This document shows, piece after piece, positions 19,529 to 26,936 of a stretch of DNA of 26,936 bases (the first letter of the stretch is position 1; each line of letters begins with the position of its first letter). The translations under genes were made by a program, and so were the position numbers. The stretch is from Plakobranchus ocellatus (Eukaryota; Mollusca; Gastropoda; Plakobranchidae): NCBI GenBank assembly GCA_019648995.1, contig BLXT01008494.1, forward strand, positions 606,775 to 633,710. The letters are read 5' to 3'. Under the pieces are notes generated by a model. It did no database searches. It was not told where the DNA came from and saw nothing but the letters and a program-made list of their open reading frames with translations.

Positions 19529-19708
19529 ATGCTTATTACTACAATCCAAATTACCAAGGGAAGCTATATGAGTGTAAACTCGTCCTGCATAATTCTTGGG
19601 TTATTGATCTTGGCTCTTTACATTGGTGGGAGGGCGAGAGTGGTGAACGAGATCTCGTACATCATGAGACGACGCGACCCAACATTGGATACGGCGTCAA
19701 CAATCTAG
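19529..19708 (+). CDS. Possible 59-aa single-pass membrane microprotein / upstream ORF
   Basis: An ATG frame of 59 codons holds a hydrophobic stretch (SCIILGLLILALYIGG, about residues 23-38) followed by a basic segment (IMRRRDPTLD). That is the layout of a small membrane-anchored protein with a cytosolic basic tail. It lies just upstream of AAGATGGCGGAG (19709-19720) and about 160 bp before the next coding exon, so it may instead be an upstream ORF in that gene's leader. A longer open frame at 19516-19761 overlaps in another register, and only one, or neither, is real. Confidence 0.25.
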   Translation: MLITTIQITKGSYMSVNSSCIILGLLILALYIGGRARVVNEISYIMRRRDPTLDTASTI

Positions 19709-19871
19709 AAAGATGGCGGAGCCCAGGCGGCTGTAGGGGCGACTGTTCTGAGGAGGAGTGAATTTATAGGCCTACATGTTCAGTATGATGTGACGGTCAT
19801 CGTAGATCCTTAGTTTTGTATTGGGTTTGATTGGTGTTCTCTGGCTTTTATTAGGAGCTTCAAGTCTCACG

Positions 19872-20068
19872 ATGGCCTGTAACTGGATCAGAGAAGACTA
19901 TTTTGCGCATTTAATGTGCACTGATCGCCGGTCGCACACTGCGCTTGAAATGTTAGTGGACGATTTACACGCAGAAAAAGATCGGACAATATCAACATTT
20001 TTGTGCCATTCAGGGTCGGAGGATTTTTTGTGGGGACTCGTTCGTTTGCTAGGAAATGATACTCCAAG
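19872..20068 (+). CDS. Likely first coding exon of an unidentified gene
   Basis: ATG at 19872 has a strong context (CACGATGG), and an in-frame TAG at 19812 lies upstream. The 65 codons run to CCAAG|gtatgt in phase 2. The sequence is richer in CpG and GC than its surroundings, as expected of coding DNA near a promoter. An acceptor (TGGCTTTTATTAG, ending 19854) may start the exon. The protein begins MACNWIREDYFAHLMC and contains LEMLVDDLHAEKDRTISTFL and DFLWGLVRLLGNDTP, a helical, Leu-rich pattern that could be a death-fold or other helical bundle; this is only an impression. No downstream exon could be joined in phase. Confidence 0.5.
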
Positions 20069-21195
20069 GTATGTGCAATGATGAAAAGACTTGTTCAAAT
20101 AATATAGGGAGAACTGAAATGAATAATGGTATCATTCAGTTTGTTATACTATAAACCCATAACTAAAGGCCTAGATCTAGTTAGCACTAAACCATCTAGA
20201 TCTATGTCTATAAAATCCAATTTAAGATAAGGCTAGGCGCTACATCTAGTAAATTAAATGGCTCATCAGAAGTCAAGATACAAACTAGCCTACATAAAAA
20301 ATCTGTTTTTGTGGGAAGTCTTTTTTTTTTTAACTTCGTATGAAAATCAAACATTTTTTTTCGCTCCGTAATACGTAGATCTAATCGATATACTCCATTA
20401 CAGGTCTTGTTGGATTTCAAAAGATTTACGCGACGTATTATTTACCTTTTACATACATATCAAAGATATCAACATCCCTTTTTTTCCCTCGATAAATGAC
20501 ACCCTTTAAGCGACGAAAAAGATCCAGAGAAAAATAATTATTTATTACTCATTACGTACCGGTATTCAAATACCCAATCCAAACCTTTTATAGCTTTGTC
20601 AAATATAATTTTCGTATCATGTCAGTAACATAGGCTACACCAGAGAAATTCTAGATAAGTGCAACGTTTGACTTTGATTCATGGATATACAAGCAAAAAA
20701 AAAAAGCCATTATATTTTATGGCGATTCTTTGATTCTACCTCTAGTTTTTTTGTGCTAAGCCAGGCCTCTGTTTCTTTTTCTCATGTATTAAATTCTAGT
20801 TTCAATTTTTTTTTTAAATAGTAAAAGAACACAACGGCCAACTTAAAACTTATGCAAACAAAGCGAAAGAACACAATGTAGATCTATATATATTTAAGAA
20901 GAAATCATATAAACATTTAATACACCATTGTTTTTTTTTATTGTTATTGTTATGTTTAGATGTCAATCCATGCGCATAATGTGGCCGAAATAAGTTGACA
21001 TCGCTAATTGTTCATTTTTTACTGTTGTGAATAATATTGCAATGTCTGTTTCATTGAACGTCACCCAGCAAAATCTTTTATTTATTACATTACTAGATTC
21101 CAGGTAATATTCTTTGAACCATTTTACAAAAGCACTCCATGTGTGTGTGTCTTGTTTATAGATTGTCCGCGCTTGGCATTAAAATTTAATTTCAG
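20069..21195. other. No supported gene; AT-rich DNA
   Basis: If the exon before it is real this is the start of its intron. It holds several TCTAGATCT-type palindromic motifs (around 20170, 20200 and 20375) and T-runs, and nothing else identifiable. Confidence 0.4.
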
Positions 21196-21254
21196 TTGAG
21201 AATGATTATGGCGCGGCAGTTCTCGCTGATCCTTTTTTTTTTTTTATTGTCATG

Positions 21255-21870
21255 TTTAGCTTTCCATTGTAGAATTCACCATTTGCACTATCAGCTTATT
21301 TTTTTTCTATTTGTAATGTTTCTGTCTAATCAGACAGGCTTTGATCTTTCCATTACAGAGAATCGATCCAGGATTTGGACCATCAGTTTTGTTATTGTAT
21401 TGACCGCAAGTCTCTTTTCAGAAAGATGGATTTTGAGCTTTTCATTGTAGAATCCACCATTTGCACCGTCAACATTGTTATATAATCACGTTGTAATGAC
21501 TTCAAGTCTCTTTCTTATCCGTGATGGTGTTTGATCTTTCCACTGTAGAAGCCAGCACTTGTCCTGTCAGCTTTGTTATAGTGACTTCAAGTCTCTGTCT
21601 AATCCGTTATGTTCCCCAACCTTTCTACTGTAGAATCCACCATTTGCACCGTTAACATTGTTATATAATCACGTTGTAATAACTTCAAGTCTCTTTCTTA
21701 TCCGTGTTGGTGTTTGATCTTTCCACTGTAGAAGCCAGCACTTGTCCTGTCAGCTTTGTTATAGTGACTTCAAGTCTCTGTCTAATCCGTTATGTTCCCC
21801 AACCTTTCTACTGTAGAATCCAGCATTTGCATTTACAGTACCTATGTTACAATTAGGACTACGAACTTCT
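21255..21870. repeat. Satellite-like array, 85+98-bp dimers (~183 bp)
   Basis: About seven monomers share TTTCCACTGTAGAATCCA, CATTTGCACCGT, TTGTTATA and ACTTCAAGTCTCT. The CAAGTCTC landmark recurs at 21503, 21588, 21686 and 21771, spacing 85, 98 and 85. The two monomer types (AGCCAGCACTTGTCCTGTCA and ATCCACCATTTGCACCGT) alternate, so the repeat unit is a dimer of 183 bp. Flanking monomers are more diverged. The 84-aa frame at 21196 runs through it and is not a gene. Confidence 0.88.
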
Positions 21871-22071
21871 GTCTAATCAATATTTGTCTTTTATCCTAAG
21901 TTCTGAGCGCTCCCTCTGAACCCGAAATGATAATAATAGTACATATAATCTGCAATCAACTCTCTTCAAAAACTCTTGTGACGTGTTTTTTCCTTAAGAT
22001 AAATAGCATAATTTAGTCTTCTATATAGTGCGTCAAATAGCTGGGGTTTTTTTTCATTAGATTTCTGACTA

Positions 22072-22165
22072 GTGCAAAAGATACGCAGCCCCAAGTTAGG
22101 GTTTACGAATTTCTGAGGAAGGTTTATTCGGCAAGCGATGAGCTTGGACAAGTTGTTGTAAAACT
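22072..22165 (+). repeat. Dispersed repeat D, copy 2
   Basis: See the blocks at 18765-18840. Conservation is highest over GCAGCCCCAAGT and TTCTGARGAAGG and then fades. Confidence 0.6.
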
Positions 22166-22532
22166 AGTGGAACTGTGGGGAATTTAAAATAAACATTAAG
22201 TTTTAATTTATTGATATTTTTCCATACCGTGGCGCAGCACATTAAATTCGCAGTCTAATAACGTTGAAGACTACAACCAACAATTTAAAAACTTATTAAA
22301 ACAAATTCGAACAACACAGCGTATGCCTTCACCCTTAGGCTTCTTCGGTAAAATGAACAAAAATTAATGGTAATCTTAATTGATGTGGTTCTTCTGTTGT
22401 TCGACTTTGTTTTAAAGGGTTTTAAGTTTGTTGTTGCGTCCCTTTAATGTGCCGATTTATTTTCTTCGACCACTGGAGTATCTCCAAGATCCTTAAACTT
22501 CTAATATATTATATATTAATTTTTTTACTGTG

Positions 22533-22535
<3 letters not shown>

Positions 22536-22604
<69 letters not shown>
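22536..22604. repeat. (TA)n(CA)n microsatellite
   Basis: About 38 bp of TA passes directly into about 30 bp of CA. Frames over it read Tyr-Ile and Thr-His. Confidence 0.95.
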
Positions 22605-22611
<7 letters not shown>

Positions 22612-23700
22612 ATTTTGTTTCCAGAGGTTCAGTGTTTTTGTAGATTTTTCTCAATCCAATTATATAATTTTGAAATTTGGTCAGTTGCAAATAGGGCACA
22701 GCTTTAGTAAAAAGTATTTCATCACATGAGTCGTCCTATCGATACCTTTGAATGCCACTTTGTGTAACATAATAGCTAAAAGTGCCATCTTAAATATTTT
22801 TTTTCTACATCATTGATTACAAGTGCATTTAACTTAGTCTTTCAAGTTCTTGTTTTATAAACTTAAGTTCATCATGTCGTGTTCACGAACGCATATTAGA
22901 TTTGAGTGCAAAACTATTTTTTCTCATTTTCACGCATTGAGAGTCAACCTGAAGAGCAAGACAAGAGATCGGTAGAAATCTAAGCGGTGCATTTTTTGCT
23001 TAAAGAGCTACAAGTGATCCTGACCATAAATCTCGATAACTATCTTTGGCTAGCCTTTTAGCTTCGCGGCTGGACGTCAAATATAGACATAGATCTAAAT
23101 CTCGGGGCTCCGCTCCAGTCCTCGCTGGCGCCGAAACGGATTTCTCCGCAAGAAGCAGTCAAAAACATGCATGCCACTTGTCTAAACTCTTAAGGGTGGA
23201 GTCCAGTGTATTTCTCCATGAAACTCCTCTGTCAGAGAAAGGTTGGGATCGAGCGGCCTGGGTTTTGCAGGGCCAAGGATCACTTACAGTACATATACAT
23301 ATTGATAATACTCTTGACAAGCAATGTATAGTTAGATCTAACCATGCCAATAGCCAGCTGTTAGTTTAGCCGGTACCGTAGTCTTCTTGTTGTAAAGAAA
23401 AAAAGCAATTGGCCATGGCACATTCAACCCCATGGCTGTACATTTTGTAATAACGTGTCTAAGTCTCGTCATGTGGAAGAAAAATCTATTCCAACGGCGA
23501 GTAAATGAAAGTCCCCTAAGTTCAGGAAAGATCTTACACGGTGTCCTAACATTCTTATATTCGGTATACTATTGCATATGAGTGAGTTAAGAGGATTAAG
23601 TACATGGCGACAAATACTTCTTTTTTTTTTTTTTTGTATCTTAGCGGATCGTCCTGAAGCAAAAAATACTAGGCCTACTTTTGGGTTTTAGGAGAAGTTG
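22605..23700. other. No supported gene; GC-richer block at 23050-23300
   Basis: A 107-codon open frame at 23046-23369 covers an unusually GC-rich block (CTCGGGGCTCCGCTCCAGTC and onward). No phase-compatible splicing to the exon at 19872 was found, and neither strand resembles a known protein. It may be an old transposable-element fragment. Confidence 0.35.
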
Positions 23701-23798
23701 TACTAGTAGTAGTAATTGCTGTATTTGTAATAGCAGTAACAACATCAGTAGCAGTGGCATCAGCAGTAGTAAATAGTAATAGTAGCAGCAGCAGTGAC

Positions 23799-23831
<33 letters not shown>

Positions 23832-23832
23832 T

Positions 23833-23902
<70 letters not shown>

Positions 23903-23940
23903 TAGTAGTAGTAGTAGTAGTAGTAGTAATAGAAATAGTT
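23700..23940. repeat. (CAG)n-(TAG)n compound trinucleotide array
   Basis: Scattered AGT/CAG triplets lead into about 14 CAG units with a CTG interruption and then about 30 TAG units. Three frames are open and read poly-Ser, poly-Ala/Val or poly-Thr/Ala on the other strand; all are repeat artefacts. Confidence 0.93.
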
Positions 23941-24153
23941 GTTGTGCTGTTGCTGTTGCTAATATTGCTTGTTGTAGGAGCAGCAGGGGTATTAATGGTA
24001 TTGGCGATAGCTGATCTGTCTATGAGTGTGGCCTTTTTTTTTCTGAGGGACGCGGCTCCAGCCGTGAGCATTCACGTATGTTAGAGTCGCTCACAGGAAA
24101 ATTTAGTGTCAGGATGCCATAAACAAAACACGTGCACATCATACCTTCTACTG

Positions 24154-24159
24154 TTTATT
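24154..24159 (-). terminator. Poly(A) signal overlapping a stop codon
   Basis: On the minus strand the frame ends GAGCAATAAACAG: the TAA stop is inside AATAAA. If used, the 3' UTR would be only about 15-30 bases. A GT-rich downstream element could be CACGTGTTTTGTTT just beyond. Confidence 0.4.
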
Positions 24160-24383
24160 GCTCTTGATCACTTTCGTCATGGATTCGTAACTCAAAAGGA
24201 GTGGCTGCCGTCATAAAACTGACGCCCGTTATTCCTAGTGGTGGCCTACAGAACTGGAGCTCACCTGCAGCCATGGCTTCTCCGATAGAGCTTGCTAGTG
24301 AGAACCAAGAGCCTCGGTTCAATCCTGCCTCTAAAGAGCGAATGTAAAGTCGTGGGTCATAATGAAGTTTGTCACCGATGATA
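24155..24383 (-). CDS. Likely last exon of a minus-strand gene
   Basis: On the minus strand, TTGTGAAATTTTCTTCCAG ends at 24384 and opens a frame of about 75 codons to TAA. The exon enters with two bases of a codon supplied upstream. The residues are well mixed and non-repetitive: IIGDKLHYDPRLYIRSLEAG, then SWFSLASSIGEAMAAGELQF, then RPPLGITGVSFMTAATPFEL, ending DESDQEQ. GC content is above that of the flanks. An internal GCAG|gtgagc could act as an alternative donor. I do not recognise the family. Upstream exons must lie at higher coordinates, probably outside the window; none was found to 26936. An ATG 7 codons before the splice site makes a free-standing 81-aa ORF the alternative. Confidence 0.5.
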
Positions 24384-24454
24384 CTGGAAGAAAATTTCAC
24401 AATATCTTGAAAACAATAAAATTATCTTTAAGGGCAGACATGCAATCGATATAT

Positions 24455-24600
24455 AAAATCCCAGCTGGATCTTATTACAGTTTCAATTCCACCGGTTTTC
24501 TAAATGAGCAACCAAATCCACTTGAATAACCCTACTTCAGAGGATTACCGATCTTCCAAATGCTTTCGAAGGTCTCAAACGTTTTTAAAATCTCATTTCT
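24455..24600 (-). repeat. Dispersed repeat family C, copy 3 (reverse)
   Basis: On the minus strand the blocks GAGACCTTCGAAAGCATTTG, TATTCAAGTGGATTTGGTTG and AAAACCGGTGGAATTG align with the family C copies at 2190 and 16196. A tempting exon-like frame inside it is explained by this repeat. Confidence 0.6.
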
Positions 24601-24609
24601 GAAAATTAG

Positions 24610-25250
24610 CACGTCAGGCTGCCAGGAACTATTCGTGTAACCTTAGTTTTCTAGCTTGTCCGCCTTTCCATGTTGTGCTAAGTATCTATAAATAGACTTG
24701 GTTTTTTCCATTTTATCTTGAACATTTCTGTTCAAAGAGTCGACATCTCATTAAAGTCTTGATAAAAGGAAATGCAAAAAGGTGGTGGAAGTGGAGGTGC
24801 GGATTAAGGAAAACAACATGTCAGAGAAGAAGAAATAAAAAAGTGAGGAAAGGGTAAGAGGGGCGAGGGATGTCATTATCATTATCGCCCTTACCCTCAA
24901 AGTGAAAGATCTTTTATCTTCGCCTCATGTGTTTATGTTTGTTTGTTGTTGTTTCGGTCTGGTTTAGTATTGTATTGATAATTATGCTCATCTTTTTTAT
25001 CATTGTTCGTTGTTATTTTTATTTTTTGTTGATTTTTTTTTTAATAATTTCTTCCATTGTTGAAAATAATCAAGTCTGTTGTCTATCATTACGCACTGGT
25101 CAGTTTTAGGAAAGTTTGCAGAGAGTAAGGTTTTGGCATGAAATTTTTTATTGCGGTACCTAAGAAAAGTAGTGAAGTATTCCCAGGCCTAAAGACTATG
25201 ATGTGTAACTCTGCATATTGCAGAAAACAATTCGCTGAGAAAAGAAAATA
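24610..25250. other. No supported gene
   Basis: AT-rich single-copy-looking sequence with a purine-rich stretch at 24770-24870. If the minus-strand exon is real, this is its intron. Confidence 0.4.
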
Positions 25251-25253
25251 ACA

Positions 25254-25613
25254 ATGGCCGTTTCGCTGCCTTATTGGGAGTTAATCTTACAGACAACTCT
25301 CAACAGAAATCAACGACCAATAAATCCGAATCAAGCAAACAAAAACAGGTATAAACTCAAAAAAAACAGCAACTCGGCGGCAGACAAAATTAACTATTGT
25401 CACAGCGCCAAGTGCCGCGGTCGTGAGTTACATCATAAAACCCTAATAACCTTAACCCTTAGCACTCTTGATCCCACCAGCCAGAAAAAAAAGAGAAAAA
25501 AAAAATATACATGGCCACGTAAAATTAACCCTAGAGGCATTCTTTGCGACTTTGTTGATTCTTCTGCTCTAGGGTCTCAAGTTCGTAAGAGCTCTCTTGT
25601 AAATGGAGATTAA
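25254..25613 (+). CDS. Weak candidate 119-aa ORF
   Basis: ATG at 25254 has a near-ideal context (ATAACAATGGCC). The first ~32 codons (MAVSLPYWELILQTTLNRNQ and on) could be an exon ending AACAG|gtataa near 25346. The remainder is Lys/Asn-rich and looks non-coding. No partner exon, domain or signal peptide was seen. It is listed because it is the longest non-repeat frame in this part. Confidence 0.2.
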   Translation: MAVSLPYWELILQTTLNRNQRPINPNQANKNRYKLKKNSNSAADKINYCHSAKCRGRELHHKTLITLTLSTLDPTSQKKKRKKKYTWPRKINPRGILCDFVDSSALGSQVRKSSLVNGD

Positions 25614-25807
25614 ATGTAATCAAAACTGACGCTGGCGACGTAGTTTGCAGACATGAACCCAGTGTTCTAAAATTGGGATCGATATCGTAAATCAAATGAA
25701 ACAGCACTGGAAAAGTGGGGTGTGTTTGCCTTTACCGAGGAACAAATAGACGTGGATTCTGCCTCACTTTTAGTGGAATCTGTACCCGTATACTCATAGG
25801 TAATACT

Positions 25808-26051
25808 GCATGGAGGTGAGCGATGGTGCAAGCGTTAGCGTGTGTAGCAAACATTTGAAAGGTGCAGGGTTCGATTCCCAGACGCTTTATCTGCTCCCTA
25901 CTGTGTCCACGAAACACCAATTGGTTAGCTGGTCTCTTGCGATGAAAGAAGGCCAGGGCAAACTGCTTCACTCTCCTGATATGCCGCGAAAAAAAAAATC
26001 AGGACCCTCCTGACCTCTTGGTTTTCCACGCTCGTTCCGAGTTAAAGACCC
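25808..26051 (+). mobile_element. tRNA-derived SINE family B, best head
   Basis: Box A-like TGGTGCAAGCG lies at 25824-25834 and a perfect box B GGTTCGATTCC at 25868-25878, 44 bp apart. The body has GTGTCCACGAAACACCAATT, GGTTAGCTGGTCTCTTGCGA, GAAGGCCAGGGCAAACTGC and a 3' end GAGTTAAAGACCC, shared with the 5785 copy. It lacks the extension found in the other two copies. An intact pol III box B suggests it is the youngest family B copy here. Confidence 0.85.
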
Positions 26052-26227
26052 AATTTACTTTAAATACGAAAAGCCTCTGTAGGACATGGGGAAAAAAATG
26101 TATCTATGTGCATTATTTAAGTAAACTTTATGTTTAAGTTATCGCCACGGCAGCCGCTTGCTGCGTCGTAGCGGTACAAAAAGATAGGACGGTGTGCTGA
26201 AATTAGTTACCGCTTACCTTTGTAGGA

Positions 26228-26335
26228 TGATCACGACACGTAGCCTTTCAAGTTTACTGGCGCTACTGGGCTTAAACCTGCGACATAAAGGATCCTGCTT
26301 TTTCATGGCTATGCCACCAACACCTGCTTAAAAAT
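26228..26335 (-). mobile_element. tRNA-derived SINE head, reverse strand
   Basis: Read on the minus strand, TTGGTGGCATAGCC (box A-like, 26308-26322) is followed by GCAGGTTTAAGCCCAG (box B-like, 26267-26282), at about tRNA spacing. It is close in style to the SINE A heads but not clearly the same family. Confidence 0.5.
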
Positions 26336-26739
26336 TCTCAGACTCAAGGGAAAAAAATCACTTTTTTTTTTTTAAAAATCTAATCTTGTTCATTCTTACA
26401 TAATAAGTCCTATTTTTACTTGCAGCTATTTTAGGCTCCTCCTGTTTAGATGGTGCTTGACTTTCTGTCACACCAAAAATAAGCTCTATCGCACGCCTGT
26501 TTCTTATCTCGTTGTGTATTGCTTTCAATTTCGTATCATAAAAGCTGTGTCAAAATTAATTTAAACTATTGCTCATCAAGATCAAAGACTGGATTTATCA
26601 CGGCAGACTTACTTAACTAAATTAAAACTACTTTTATATTCCTTTTTTTTTTTCGTTTTTGCTTGTTATCCATAACTTTTTTTATCTGGTTCATTTTCCT
26701 TCTCCTCCTCTTCCTTCTCTTCCTCCTCCTCCTCCTTAT

Positions 26740-26900
26740 CATCTTACTATTATTATAACAATAATAATAATCATAATAATAATAATAATAATTATTATTA
26801 TTATTATTATTATTATTTTTATTTTTATTATTATTATTATTATTATTTTTATTTTTATTATTATTATTATTATTATTATTGTTATTATTATTATTATTGT
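26740..26900. repeat. (AAT)n/(ATT)n array with internal inversion
   Basis: AAT units at about 26757-26790 switch to ATT units, giving an inverted-repeat centre, and then run with TTTTT interruptions to 26900. It is preceded by CCT-rich DNA from 26695. Confidence 0.93.
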
Positions 26901-26936
26901 TCGAGCCCCGCCATAGGCTCCCAGGCCTGACGGAGA
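26899..26936 (+). mobile_element. SINE family A, partial at window end
   Basis: GTTCGAGCCCCGCC (box B) and GGCCTGACGGAGA match the body of the 11283 copy (CTGACCTGACGGAGA). The head seems replaced by the ATT array and the rest lies beyond the window. Confidence 0.6.

Noticed and set aside
21196..21450. 84-codon hydrophobic frame with signal-like start
   Set aside because: It runs into the 183-bp satellite and its hydrophobicity comes from T-runs.
23046..23369. 107-codon GC-rich open frame
   Set aside because: No family resemblance, no phase-compatible splice to the 19872 exon, and it begins at a non-ATG codon; a repeat relic is as likely.
23754..24084. Poly-Ser and poly-Ala/Val frames
   Set aside because: They are CAG/TAG repeat translations, open in several frames on both strands.
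24540..24590. Minus-strand exon-like segment (EILKTFETFESIWKIG) before the 24383 exon
   Set aside because: The phase does not fit the downstream exon and the segment matches dispersed repeat C.
25824..25878. Possible functional tRNA gene with box A and box B
   Set aside because: It is followed by the SINE family B body shared with two other copies, and no acceptor-stem pairing was evident; it is a SINE head.
1..26936. CRISPR array or prokaryotic defence system
   Set aside because: Repeats here are contiguous tandem units or SINEs without spacer architecture, and genes are intron-bearing.

Overview
This is an AT-rich eukaryotic window from an intron-bearing animal genome. It is crowded with trinucleotide and dinucleotide microsatellites, minisatellites with higher-order structure, and tRNA-derived SINEs. 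The SINE types, the recurrent AGATCTAGATCT-like palindromes and the compact AG|GT-bounded exons suggest a lophotrochozoan, most likely a gastropod mollusc. That is inference; no marker gene fixes the species.

Region 1 (1-11.8 kb, + strand). One multi-exon gene encodes a 345-residue protein with about eight transmembrane segments. Eight exons (367-567, 1388-1547, 2599-2738, 3650-3835, 4972-5088, 5558-5644, 7033-7174, 8081-8100) join in one open frame with canonical splice sites. A long 3' untranslated region may follow, to a strong poly(A) signal at 11756. Minisatellites touch the splice sites of this gene twice: an array of about 41 bp ends in the acceptor of exon 1, and the donor of exon 4 has been tandemly copied into intron 4.

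Region 2 (11.8-18 kb). This holds SINE copies, a satellite of about 92/188 bp, opposed GAT/ATC arrays, and then a probable small secreted-peptide gene. That gene has a CRE (TGACGTCA) and TATA box at 14530-14615, a signal-peptide exon at 15821, a terminal exon at 17422 and a poly(A) signal at 17781. The 3' part of the signal-peptide exon and its splice donors match, on the opposite strand, a repeat found in intron 6 of the first gene. The mature peptide therefore appears to be partly exonised mobile-element DNA. The intron also holds a 33-bp-arm hairpin.

Region 3 (18-26.9 kb). A likely first coding exon lies at 19872-20068 (+). A dimeric satellite of about 183 bp lies at 21.26-21.87 kb. A likely last exon of a minus-strand gene lies at 24383-24155, with its stop codon inside its poly(A) signal. 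More SINEs and long trinucleotide arrays fill the rest.

The four genes show no sign of working in one pathway. No CRISPR array, operon or prokaryotic feature is present. The unusual content is the interaction of repeats with gene structure: splice sites made by, or copied into, repeats, and a TE-derived coding segment.
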